Shown here piece by piece: positions 1-7,378 of a DNA stretch of 13,279 nucleotides (its first letter is position 1; every line of letters begins with the position of its first letter). Location: assembly GCA_004556155.1 (NCBI GenBank), contig SFIM01000044.1, forward strand, positions 1-13,279, read 5' to 3'. A program made the translations under genes and the position numbers. This DNA comes from Clostridiales bacterium. Its GTDB lineage: Bacteria > Bacillota > Clostridia > Christensenellales > Aristaeellaceae. Under the pieces are notes generated by a model. It saw only the letters and a list, made by a program, of their open reading frames with translations. It had not been told where the DNA came from and did no database searches.

Positions 1-1
1 G

Positions 2-442
2 GAGGTGCTGGCGGATCTGTCGCCCTTGGCGGAGAAGAGCGGCGTGACGCTCTCCCAGAGCGGCGAGGATCTGTGGATCACCGGCAGCGACGTGCTGGTG
101 TACCGCGCCATTTTCAATCTGGTGGAGAACGCCGTGAAATACAACCGCCCCGGCGGAAGCGTAAGCGCCGCCGTGTCCCGCCGGGGAGAAGAAGCGATGA
201 TTGAGATCAAAGACACGGGCTGCGGCATTCCGAAGGACTTCCGTGAGAGCGTGTTCCAGCCTTTCTTCCGGGTGGATAAGTCTCGCAGCCGGGAAAAGGG
301 CGGCGTGGGACTGGGGCTGTCACTGGTTTGGGAGATCGCCCATCTCCACGGCGGCGACGTTCGGGTCAGGGAGAGCGGCGAAAGCGGCACGGCGATTGAA
401 CTGACGCTGCCCGCCTCGGAGGAGGAACGGGGAATGCCATGA
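2..442 (+). CDS. Sensor histidine kinase, C-terminal ATP-binding part (5' end outside window)
   Basis: This is the catalytic end of a two-component sensor kinase, which uses ATP to phosphorylate its own histidine and then passes the phosphate to a response regulator. The frame is open from the window edge, so the sensor domain and the phospho-histidine lie upstream. Counting from the GTG at position 5, the HATPase_c boxes appear in order: N box NLVENAVKYN (38-47), G1 box DTGCGIP (70-76), F box FQPFFRVDKS (84-93) and G2 box GGVGLGLSLV (99-108), followed by the usual IAHLHGGDV. The protein ends 37 residues after the G2 box, as is normal. The family is certain; the signal sensed and the partner regulator cannot be told from this window. 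No gene follows closely downstream on the same strand, so it is probably the last gene of its operon, or its downstream neighbour has been lost. Confidence 0.93.
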   Translation, partial: EVLADLSPLAEKSGVTLSQSGEDLWITGSDVLVYRAIFNLVENAVKYNRPGGSVSAAVSRRGEEAMIEIKDTGCGIPKDFRESVFQPFFRVDKSRSREKGGVGLGLSLVWEIAHLHGGDVRVRESGESGTAIELTLPASEEERGMP

Positions 443-681
443 GGAGGAGAGGCAGAGGGATACAAGGTAAAACAATGAGAAGGTATATTTGTTGTCAGGC
501 TTCGGGAGAAGGAACATATCGTGATCGAAGTGAGGATGGACAAGAAGGATCTGATTTCAACATAACGCAAGGCAATCTATGCGGGAATCCGATTGGTTCG
601 TTTTTCCTTGGAATGCTGGCTTTTCCACCTTTTGTATGGTAGAATAAGAATTACTGGAAGGGACGGTTCGGAGGTGGGGGA
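443..681. other. Gap between the two kinase loci, no supported gene
   Basis: No convincing gene lies here. A 67-codon frame begins with an ATGA overlap on the kinase stop, but its product is arginine-rich, has no recognisable domain and runs through the promoter region, so I do not call it. A GTG frame of 14 codons (521-565) preceded by AAGGA reads MIEVRMDKKDLIST, which resembles the start of YcxB-like proteins from memory; it could be a remnant. The stretch is poorer in G+C than its surroundings, and a promoter for the next locus sits near its right end. Confidence 0.5.
616..645 (+). promoter_or_regulatory. Probable extended -10 promoter upstream of the broken kinase
   Basis: TAGAAT at 640-645 is preceded by TGG, giving an extended -10 element. 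A weak -35 candidate, CTGGCT (616-621), lies 18 bases upstream and matches the consensus at only three positions. A good ribosome site, GGAGG at 670-674, stands seven bases before the ATG at 682. So the expression signals of the broken downstream gene still look intact. This is sequence matching only. Confidence 0.45.
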
Positions 682-1002
682 ATGGCGGCCATAAAGCGAA
701 AATCCATCGCAAAGCTTTGCCTGGCACTGGGGCTGTTCGTCCTTGCCGGTTTTTTCGGCAGCTGGATCGCCTGGCCGCGCCGCTGCCCTCCGCCGTATGT
801 TTTTTGCTGACCAATTTGATCTATATCGGCCTGGCCATGGCGTGGGGCTTTTCCATATCGAGCAGAATTCTGCATTGCGACGATCGGCGGTGGCTGCTGC
901 CTGGATGCGCCATGACTGTGCTGTGGCTGTTTCTGCGCACGGTCAAGTATCGCTTTTTCAGCGGCGATACGGTTACGCGCCATCTGTGGTATCTGTATTA
1001 TC
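682..1002 (+). pseudogene. 5' remnant of a 7TM-type histidine kinase gene, frameshifted and truncated
   Basis: Start ATG at 682 has a good ribosome site. The first frame gives a membrane-segment-like N-terminus (KLCLALGLFVLAGFFGSWIA) and ends at a TGA after 42 codons. The reading continues in another frame from about 774: LPSAVCFLLTNLIYIGLAMA, then WLLPGCAMTVLWLFLRTVKY, then RFFSGDTVTRHLWYLYY. That series of membrane helices and the LWYLYY signature match what I know of the N-terminal 7TM region of clostridial histidine kinases (HisKA_7TM). The frame change falls at about 772-782 and equals a net loss of one base. After LWYLYY (to 1001) the family normally continues with more helices; here the homology stops and leucine-rich-repeat coding begins in a third frame. 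The HisKA and ATPase domains are missing. The frameshift and truncation are seen directly; the family assignment rests on recall. Confidence 0.75.
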
Positions 1003-1680
1003 GCGCTGCCTGCCACGCTGACAAGCATCGGCGATTATGCGTTCAATAACGATTGGCCGCTGGAATACGTTGCCCTGCCGAGCTTGAAGCCCCCCGCGAT
1101 GGGTGAGAATGCCTTTTCCGGCTGCAGCACGCTGGCTGATATTGACCTGAACGAGCATTGCACCAAGGCGCAGGCGCTGGCGGTGCAGGCTTATATGGAT
1201 GCGCAGGGGCTTTTCTGCTATGTCTGGCGCGCGCAGAATTCATAGTCGGATTATCCCGAGGACGGTACGAGCGTTTATGAAAACGGCCTGATGACCGCCT
1301 ATACCGGCGCGCAGACGCGCATTCATCCGTATGACATCTGCGATTCCGTCCAGACCATCGGCCTTGCCGACAGCCTGTTCAAGGAGAATCAGACGCTGGA
1401 ATATTTCGCCGTGCCGCATAGCGATAAGTTTACCACCATCGGCGCGGAGGCGTTTGAGGGACTGAAGAAGCTGACGGTGCTCTGCGATGCGTCGCTGATT
1501 CCCGAGGAATCGTTTGCGGACTGCGTCAGCCTGGCCGACGTGCGGCTTTCGGCCGGTGCGACGGACGCGCAGATTGCCGATTGAAACCAGAAGCTGAATC
1601 GCCTGTGGTACGATCCCATCCTGCGCGTGGGCGAGGTGAGCGCGCTTGTCAGGATGCCCTTTGCGCCGACCCCCGGCTGA
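1003..1680 (+). pseudogene. 5' part of a broken BspA-type leucine-rich-repeat protein gene
   Basis: One frame reads ALPATLTSIGDYAFNNDWPL and continues with ENAFSGCSTLADIDL, typical of BspA-like (LRR_5) repeats found in cell-surface proteins of gut bacteria. It is interrupted by a TAG at 1243-1245 and a TGA at 1582-1584. Reading resumes in the same frame after each stop with clear repeat content (TIGLADSLFKENQTLEYFAV, IGAEAFEGLKKLTVL). The TGA sits in QIAD-stop-NQKLN, where a single-base change from TGG would give tryptophan. At 1670-1674 there is a run of five C; removing one C joins this frame smoothly to the open frame downstream (APTPAEYFEF). No signal peptide or start codon of its own is present, because the 5' end was replaced by the kinase remnant. 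The piece from 1291 to 1584 is open by itself but is only a fragment. Confidence 0.8.
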
Positions 1681-3187
1681 GTACTTTGAGTTTAACCCGG
1701 CAACCGGCCTGATCAGCGCTTATACGGGAACCGATGTGGATGTGGGGGTGTCCCGCGAGATCGGCGGCGTGACGGTGGTTGGCTTTGAAGGGTATAATGT
1801 GTTTGCCTCCTGTCAGAGTTTTACCAACACCGAAACGCCTACCAATCAGGCTGAATGGGTGCATCTGCGCACGCTGGTACTGCCCGAGACCATCCGTGAA
1901 ATCCCCGACAGCCTGCTGATGTACTGCCAGCAGCTGGAAAGCTTCATTTGCTACGCGCCTGTGGAGAGCACGGGCAAGAGCACGTTTGTCCTGTGCCGGG
2001 GTCTAAAGAACGCAGCGTTTATGAACGGCGTGCGCGTGATTGACAGCTATGCTTTTGACAGCACCGATTCGCTGGAAAGCCTGTATTTCGGCGTGCATGT
2101 GCAAAGGATCGCCGCCAACGCCTTCAATTTCTCGGGTCTGACTTCCTTTGTGGTCGATGCGGAGGAGATCGAAACCGGCGCGTTCACTGGCTGCAAAAAT
2201 CTAACCAGCCTGCACTTTACTAAAAAGGTCAAGACCATTGGCGAAACCTTTGCCATGGAATGCGACAGCCACAATGCGCTGTGCTTTGACTGCAATCTGA
2301 CGCAGAGCCTGCTGCTTAACGCTGCGCCGCAGCTGACCGTGCGCGTCGCTGCGGATGCCGATGAGGACATCCGCAGCCTGGCGCAGAACTGCATGAGCTG
2401 GAGCGAAAAGCCCAGCGAGATCACCGTCACCAGCGAAAAATACATGCATGCCTTGCCTGAGCGGCCCGATGCGCTTGCGCTGCTGCCTGGGCTGGCGGCG
2501 GATCAGGCGATTGAAACCATCCCGCAGACTGAGCCGAAAACCACCACCGTGCCTGCTGAGCCGACGGCGGCTCCCGCGCCCCAAGATACGCCTGTCTTCG
2601 CGGCGCAGTCTGCCGCCGTGTCCAAAGGGTACCTTGGAGCCTGGTATGGCGTGAGCATGGAGCTGGAGGGCACGCTCTATGCGCTTTCTGATTTGGGGCT
2701 GGATGCGATGCTGACCATGAACGGCGATGTGGACAGCGCGCAATGCACGGTGCAGGATGGTGTGCTGATGCTGGACGGCGTGGCGCTCAAGATCGAAAAC
2801 GGCAGCCTGATCTATGCCGAGGAGGGCATGACCATGACGCTGAGCCGCGAAAAGCCGCAGGCCGTCAAGGCCGCGCCCGTGGATGAAAGCGCGACGCTGG
2901 ACAGCTATCAGGGCGTATGGGCCGCCGTCAAGGTCACGGCGGAGGACGCGACGATCCCTGCCGATATTACCGAGATGGCGGGCGACACGCTGGCTGCGCA
3001 TGGCAAAGCCTGCGATATCACTTGTTCCGGCACGTTGATTGACGGCCTTGCCTGCCATATGGAGGGGAGCGCGCTGGTCTTTAGCCTGATGGACAGCGAC
3101 GCGACCGCCACCCTGCGCACCGACGGCACGCTGGTGCTGGATATGCTGGGCATGATGCTGATGTATTTTGTGCCGGCAAATTTATGA
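1646..3187 (+). CDS. BspA-type leucine-rich-repeat protein, open 3' portion of a disrupted gene
   Basis: This is the longest open part of the broken repeat gene (513 codons counted from a TTG at 1646; no ribosome site supports that start, so it is probably not an independent gene). Residues 11-250 hold degenerate LRR_5 repeats such as VIDSYAFDSTDSLESLYFG, IAANAFNFSGLTSF and IETGAFTGCKNLTSLHF. Residues 285-327 form a proline/threonine/alanine-rich linker. Residues 328-400 and 420-510 are two related small domains opening with YLGAWYGV and YQGVWAAV and closing with hydrophobic beta-like strands; they resemble lipocalin-like C-terminal repeats of clostridial surface proteins, from memory. In the family such proteins are secreted and often bind host or surface ligands. 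Here the signal peptide has been lost, so the product, if made, would stay in the cytoplasm. It ends three bases before a strong terminator hairpin. Confidence 0.7.
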   Translation: MSGCPLRRPPAEYFEFNPATGLISAYTGTDVDVGVSREIGGVTVVGFEGYNVFASCQSFTNTETPTNQAEWVHLRTLVLPETIREIPDSLLMYCQQLESFICYAPVESTGKSTFVLCRGLKNAAFMNGVRVIDSYAFDSTDSLESLYFGVHVQRIAANAFNFSGLTSFVVDAEEIETGAFTGCKNLTSLHFTKKVKTIGETFAMECDSHNALCFDCNLTQSLLLNAAPQLTVRVAADADEDIRSLAQNCMSWSEKPSEITVTSEKYMHALPERPDALALLPGLAADQAIETIPQTEPKTTTVPAEPTAAPAPQDTPVFAAQSAAVSKGYLGAWYGVSMELEGTLYALSDLGLDAMLTMNGDVDSAQCTVQDGVLMLDGVALKIENGSLIYAEEGMTMTLSREKPQAVKAAPVDESATLDSYQGVWAAVKVTAEDATIPADITEMAGDTLAAHGKACDITCSGTLIDGLACHMEGSALVFSLMDSDATATLRTDGTLVLDMLGMMLMYFVPANL

Positions 3188-3190
3188 ATG

Positions 3191-3229
3191 AAAAAGCGCT
3201 CCGGATGAACTTGCTCCGGAGCGCTTTTT
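3191..3229. terminator. Bidirectional intrinsic terminator between convergent genes
   Basis: A perfect 15-bp inverted repeat: AAAAAGCGCTCCGGA (3191-3205) and TCCGGAGCGCTTTTT (3215-3229) around a nine-base loop. The A and T tracts in the stem provide a U-run in either direction. It stands between the stop of the repeat-protein gene (3187) and the stop of the lipoprotein gene (3250), so it can end both transcripts. Confidence 0.93.
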
Positions 3230-3249
3230 ATAAGCGATTGCGTTATTTC

Positions 3250-3897
3250 TTATTTGACCTCCGCCGTGCTTGCCTGCCCAGCCAGGGCGCTTTGGGAAAG
3301 CGCGCTGGAAAGACGCTCCAGGCTGGCAAAGAACAGGTTGCCGCTGGCGGCAAGGGGCAATAGGCATGTGTCAGCGCGCAGCACGACGGCAGGCTGATCA
3401 AGGAGCAGGATAAGCGGTTGCTTGGCGGCGATGCGCTTGCCATCCGCCCCAAGCAGCGACAGGCTGCCCTTCTTGAGGGTATACAGCGCCGCGCCGCCGG
3501 GCAGGGCGCTGCCATCCACCGTGCGGTCAGCCATGTACTGCGTCAGGTAGGAGCGCTGCGCGTTGGAAAGCGCGGTTTCATCCACGGTTTCCAGCTGGAC
3601 GGAGCTGCCGTATTGCTCCAGCCATTTGGCACTGATTAGCGCGATATGATCATAGCCTGCTAACTGCTCGGCAGTGGCGGGGGCGGCGCTGTCAAGCGCC
3701 AGGCACAGCAGCAGATCGTCAGACAGCGCAGTCAGCAGCTCCTTGCCGCTTTCAAGCAGCTGCGCGTCCTGGCACAGGGCGTTTACATTGCCGATGGTCA
3801 GCCTGCCGGGTATGTCCGCAGCCTTTTTATCCCCCGTGGAGCAGCCTGTTAACAACAGGCACAGGGCCAGGCAGAGCACAAGAATACGCTTTTTCAT
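3250..3897 (-). CDS. Small lipoprotein of unknown function, last gene of the murC operon
   Basis: I do not recognise the family. The N-terminus MKKRILVLCLALCLLLTGCS is a textbook lipoprotein signal peptide: two lysines and an arginine, a hydrophobic stretch, and lipobox L-T-G-C with Cys19 as the lipidated residue. The mature part of about 197 residues is mixed alpha/beta in character (for example YDHIALISAKWLEQY and PLILLLDQPAVVLRA) without a repeat or catalytic motif I can name. I chose the ATG at 3897 because GTGAGG stands nine bases upstream; a GTG at 3912 would extend it by five residues but would use the ribosome site itself as codons. The murC stop (3909-3911) overlaps that ribosome site, which suggests translational coupling. 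Its place after murC hints at an envelope role, but that is only inference. It ends 21 bases before the shared terminator. Confidence 0.85.
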   Translation of the reverse strand: MKKRILVLCLALCLLLTGCSTGDKKAADIPGRLTIGNVNALCQDAQLLESGKELLTALSDDLLLCLALDSAAPATAEQLAGYDHIALISAKWLEQYGSSVQLETVDETALSNAQRSYLTQYMADRTVDGSALPGGAALYTLKKGSLSLLGADGKRIAAKQPLILLLDQPAVVLRADTCLLPLAASGNLFFASLERLSSALSQSALAGQASTAEVK

Positions 3898-3908
3898 GGC
3901 GGGGTACC

Positions 3909-5306
3909 TCACTTTTTCGTGTCGCCGTGCTGCTGCATCTGCTCATTGAGCAGGTTGATATTGCCGCAGCCCATGGTCAGCACCAGGTCGCCGGGCTGCC
4001 AGTGCGCGCGCAGATAGGCTTCGGTATCGTCAAAGGTGGGGGTCAGCACGGCGTTTACACCGTGGGCGCGCATGCCGTCCACCAGCATCTGGCTGTTGAT
4101 ATCGCCGGGGTCCTTCTCGCGCGCAGCGTAGATATCCGTCACCAGCGTATAATCCGCCGCCTGCGTGCAGGTGAGATAATCGTCAAACAGCGTCTTGACC
4201 CGGCTGTAGGTGTGTGGCTGCATCACCGCCCACACATGGTTGGCATGCTGCTCGCAGGCAACGCTCAGCGCGCCGCGCATCTCCACCGGGTTGTGGCCAT
4301 AATCATGATACATATGCACGCCGTCGATATCGCCGGTGTGCTCAAAGCGGCGATGCACGCCCGCAAAGCGATCCAGCGATGCGGAGGCGAGGCGCATATC
4401 CGCGCCCAGGGCGTGGGCGCTGGCCAGCGCGGCCAGGGCGTTGAGAATGTTGAATTTGCCTGCCACGCGCAGCGCGACCGAGCACATGGGCTTGCCGCGG
4501 AAGCACGCGGTGAAGCGCGGGCAGCCGTGATCGGAATAGGTAAGATCGGCCGGATACCAATCGCAGGCCTGGGTGTAGCCGAAGGTTTCATGCCGGCGAT
4601 CCAGCCGCGCAAACAGCGCGCGCACGCGGGGATCCTCGCCCCAGCCGATGGCCAGGCCGTCCATGGGCAGCAGGGAGCAGAAATTGTAGAACGCCGCCTC
4701 GATATGCGCCATATCGCCGTAATAATCCAGGTGATCCGCGTCGATATTGAGTACCACGGCGATGGTGGGCTTCATGTGCAGAAAGCTGCCCGAAAACTCG
4801 CACGCCTCGGCAACAAACACCTTTTCACCGCCGATGCGCGTGCCGCCGCCCAGCGCGTCCAGCCTGCCGCCGATGTGCACGGCGGGATCCATGCCGCAGT
4901 CCAGCAGCAGCTGCGCCAGCATGGAGGAGGCCGTGGTTTTGCCGTGAGCGCCGCTGACGCATACGGCGTCCTGATGGCCTTCCATTACCTGCCCCAGCAG
5001 CACGGCGCGTTCCATCTGGGGAATATCATGGGCGAAGGCGTAGGCGCGCTCGGGGTTGTCGGGCGCGATGGCCGCGGAATAGACGATCAGCGCCGCGCCC
5101 TCCACATTGCGCGCGTCATGGCCGATGAAAACCTGCACGCCCTCGGCCTCCAGCCGCTCCACCGCGTGGCTGTGGGTGTTGTCAGAGCCGGTGATGTGGT
5201 AGCCCTGATCCAGCAGCATCTGCGCCAGCCCCGACATGCTGCTGCCGCCGATGCCGATCATATGCACGCGCTGATCGCGGAAATCACGAATGTGCGGCGT
5301 AGTCAT
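3909..5306 (-). CDS. murC: UDP-N-acetylmuramate--L-alanine ligase
   Basis: MurC joins L-alanine to UDP-N-acetylmuramic acid using ATP, the first amino-acid addition to the peptidoglycan stem peptide, in the cytoplasm. The 465-residue length is normal. Visible motifs: N-terminal UDP-binding GIGGSSMSGLA (18-28), P-loop SGAHGKTT (118-125), EACEFSGSFL (167-176), NIDADHLDYYGD (187-198), the Mur signature HRRFEHTG (318-325), then HDYGHNP (334-340) and QPHTYSR (363-369) in the C-terminal domain, and MGCGNINLLNEQ near the end. The usual (D/Y)DYAHHP is HDYGHNP here, with Asn for the second His. I start at the ATG at 5306, six bases after GGAGGGG; an in-frame ATG at 5336 would add ten residues but lacks a ribosome site. 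It follows transketolase by 85 bases and is coupled to the lipoprotein gene downstream. Confidence 0.95.
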   Translation of the reverse strand: MTTPHIRDFRDQRVHMIGIGGSSMSGLAQMLLDQGYHITGSDNTHSHAVERLEAEGVQVFIGHDARNVEGAALIVYSAAIAPDNPERAYAFAHDIPQMERAVLLGQVMEGHQDAVCVSGAHGKTTASSMLAQLLLDCGMDPAVHIGGRLDALGGGTRIGGEKVFVAEACEFSGSFLHMKPTIAVVLNIDADHLDYYGDMAHIEAAFYNFCSLLPMDGLAIGWGEDPRVRALFARLDRRHETFGYTQACDWYPADLTYSDHGCPRFTACFRGKPMCSVALRVAGKFNILNALAALASAHALGADMRLASASLDRFAGVHRRFEHTGDIDGVHMYHDYGHNPVEMRGALSVACEQHANHVWAVMQPHTYSRVKTLFDDYLTCTQAADYTLVTDIYAAREKDPGDINSQMLVDGMRAHGVNAVLTPTFDDTEAYLRAHWQPGDLVLTMGCGNINLLNEQMQQHGDTKK

Positions 5307-5341
5307 GATAATCCCCTCCAATTTATATACCGTCATTGCAG

Positions 5342-5375
5342 GGATGGGCGCTCACCCTGCGGCAAGCGCCCATCC
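5342..5375. other. Hairpin in the transketolase-murC spacer
   Basis: GGATGGGCGCT (5342-5352) pairs perfectly with AGCGCCCATCC (5365-5375) around a 12-base loop, an 11-bp G+C-rich stem. On the minus strand, the sense of the operon, it is not followed by a U-run, so it is unlikely to be an efficient intrinsic terminator there. It could mark an mRNA processing or stability point or a factor-dependent stop that separates transketolase from murC expression. I see no convincing separate murC promoter: TATATA lies near the ribosome site without a matching -35. Confidence 0.6.
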
Positions 5376-5391
5376 GTGTATTGATTGATTT

Positions 5392-7368
5392 TTATTTGCC
5401 CAGCACGCGCTTGGCGGTGGCCACTACGTTTTCTACCGTGAAGCCGTATTCCTTGAACAGGATGGCCGCAGGGGCGGAAGCGCCGTAATGATCCAGGCCG
5501 ATCACCGCGCCGTCCAGACCCGTGAAGCGATACCAGGGCATGGTAGCGCCGGCTTCCATGGCCACGCGGGCACGGATGGCGTTGGGCATGACGGATTCGC
5601 GGTATTCATCATCCTGCTTGAGGAACGTTTCCATGCAGGGCATGGAAATGACGCGCGCGGCGATGCCGTCCTTGGCAAGCTCGGCCTGCGCGCCCAGCAC
5701 CTGCTCCACCTCGGAGCCGCTGGCCATGAGCAGTACGTCGGGCGTGCGGTCGCAATCGGACAGGATGTAGCCGCCCTTGAAGCCGCAGCGGCCGCAATGG
5801 TTATACTGCGGCAGGCTCTGGCGGGTAAGCACCAGGCAGGTGGGCAGGCCGGAGGTGATGGCGGTCAGCCAGGCGGCGGTGGTTTCCTTGCCGTCGGCGG
5901 GGCGAATCACCTGCAGATCGGGGATGGCGCGCAGGCCGGCCAGCTGCTCCACGGGCTCGTGGGTAGCGCCGTCCTCGCCAACGCCGATGGAATCGTGCGT
6001 GAGCACATAGGTGACGGGCAGCTTCATGATGGCGCTCATGCGGATGGCGTGCTTCATGTAATCGCTGAACACGAAGAACGTGCCGCAGAACACACGCAGG
6101 CCGCCGTGCAGAGCCATGCCGTTGCAGATGGCCGCCATGGCATGCTCGCGCACGCCAAAGTGCATGTTGCGGCCGGAGCGGTTTTCGGCGCTGTAATCGC
6201 CGCCGTCCTTGATGTAGGTGTTGTTGGAGGGAGCCAGGTCGGCGCTGCCGCCCACCAGGTTGGGCAGGCGCTTGGCCAGGCGGTTAATCATCGTGCCGCT
6301 GGTGGCGCGGGTGGCGATGCGGCCGTCATACGCCCACAGTTCGGGATCGTCCATCAGCCCCTCGGGCAGCTCCTGGTTGAACCAGGCGTCGTATTCCTTT
6401 TTCAGCTCAGGATACTTTTCGGCATAGCGCAGCATCAGGTCGTTCCATTCGGCCTCGCGCTGCTCGCCGCGCTTGGCGCACTCGGCCAGGTGAGCGTACA
6501 CATCGTCGTCCACGCAGAAGGCGCCCTCGGGCATGCCCAGGGTCTTCTTCATGGCCAGCACGTTATCATCGCCCAGGGGCGAGCCGTGGCAGCCGGCGGT
6601 GCCCTGCTTGGCGGGGCAGCCGTAGCCGATGATGGTCTTGCAGATGATCAGCGAGGGACGATCGTCGCGGCGGGCCTCGGCGATGGCGGCAAGGAGCTTC
6701 TGCACGTCGTTGCCGTCGTCTACCCGGATGACCTGCCAGCCGTAGGCGGCAAAGCGCATGCCCACGTCCTCACGCATGGCGATGTCGGTGTTGCCCTCGA
6801 TGGAGATATCATTGTCATCGTACAGGAGCGTCAGCTTGCCCAGCTTCATGGTGCCGGCCAGGGCGGCAGCCTCGCTGGCGATGCCTTCCATCATGCAGCC
6901 GTCGCCGCAGAAGGCGTATACGCGGTGATCCACCACGGGAAATTCAGGCTTGTTGAACTTGGCGGCCAGCATGGTTTCGGCGATGGCGAAGCCCACGGCG
7001 TTGGCGATGCCCTGCCCCAGCGGGCCGGTGGTGGTTTCCACGCCGGGGGTGTGGCGATATTCGGGATGGCCGGGGGTCTTGCTGCCCCACTGGCGGAAGT
7101 TCTTCAGATCATCCATCGTCAGGCCGTAGCCGAACAGGTGCAGCAGGGAGTAGAGCAGGGCGCTGGCGTGACCGTTGGAAAGGACGAAGCGGTCGCGGTT
7201 CTGCCACTGAGGATCCTTGGGGTTGTGGCACATGGCGTCGGCCCACACGGCATAAGCCATGGCGGCCATGCCCATAGGCGCGCCGGGATGGCCGGAATTG
7301 GCCTTTTGCACGGTATCCACGGCCAGGGTGCGGATGGTATTGATCGTCTTTTGCTGAATGTCCATCAT
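5392..7368 (-). CDS. tkt: Transketolase
   Basis: Thiamine-diphosphate enzyme of the non-oxidative pentose phosphate pathway that moves two-carbon ketol units between sugar phosphates, linking fructose-6-P and glyceraldehyde-3-P with erythrose-4-P, xylulose-5-P and ribose-5-P. At 658 residues it is a full-length bacterial enzyme. Motifs: SGHPGAPMG (25-33), SNGHASALLY (64-73), TGPLGQG (114-120), the ThDP motif GDGCMMEG (155-162) running to Asn186 of YDDNDISIEG, catalytic Glu408 in GVREHAM, and the transketolase signature around DSIGVGEDGATHEP (459-472). Two adjacent ATGs (7368, 7365) are possible starts; AAAGGAG (7374-7380) is five or eight bases away, so the second may be the one used. The ribosome site overlaps the TAA of the phosphohexomutase gene upstream, so these two are cotranscribed and probably coupled. 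No transaldolase gene is in view. Confidence 0.97.
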   Translation of the reverse strand: MMDIQQKTINTIRTLAVDTVQKANSGHPGAPMGMAAMAYAVWADAMCHNPKDPQWQNRDRFVLSNGHASALLYSLLHLFGYGLTMDDLKNFRQWGSKTPGHPEYRHTPGVETTTGPLGQGIANAVGFAIAETMLAAKFNKPEFPVVDHRVYAFCGDGCMMEGIASEAAALAGTMKLGKLTLLYDDNDISIEGNTDIAMREDVGMRFAAYGWQVIRVDDGNDVQKLLAAIAEARRDDRPSLIICKTIIGYGCPAKQGTAGCHGSPLGDDNVLAMKKTLGMPEGAFCVDDDVYAHLAECAKRGEQREAEWNDLMLRYAEKYPELKKEYDAWFNQELPEGLMDDPELWAYDGRIATRATSGTMINRLAKRLPNLVGGSADLAPSNNTYIKDGGDYSAENRSGRNMHFGVREHAMAAICNGMALHGGLRVFCGTFFVFSDYMKHAIRMSAIMKLPVTYVLTHDSIGVGEDGATHEPVEQLAGLRAIPDLQVIRPADGKETTAAWLTAITSGLPTCLVLTRQSLPQYNHCGRCGFKGGYILSDCDRTPDVLLMASGSEVEQVLGAQAELAKDGIAARVISMPCMETFLKQDDEYRESVMPNAIRARVAMEAGATMPWYRFTGLDGAVIGLDHYGASAPAAILFKEYGFTVENVVATAKRVLGK

Positions 7369-7378
7369 AAACGCTCCT

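Noticed and set aside
439..642. 67-codon frame overlapping the kinase stop by ATGA
   Set aside because: The overlap is attractive, but the product has no recognisable feature and runs into the promoter region of the next locus.
1243..1584. Stop codon reassignment to explain TAG and TGA inside the repeat gene
   Set aside because: TGA and TAA end normal-length genes elsewhere in the window, and the locus also has frameshifts, so decay is simpler.
2201..3058. 285-codon minus-strand frame inside the repeat-protein locus
   Set aside because: Arginine/histidine-rich shadow, no start signals; the opposite strand has clear leucine-rich repeats.
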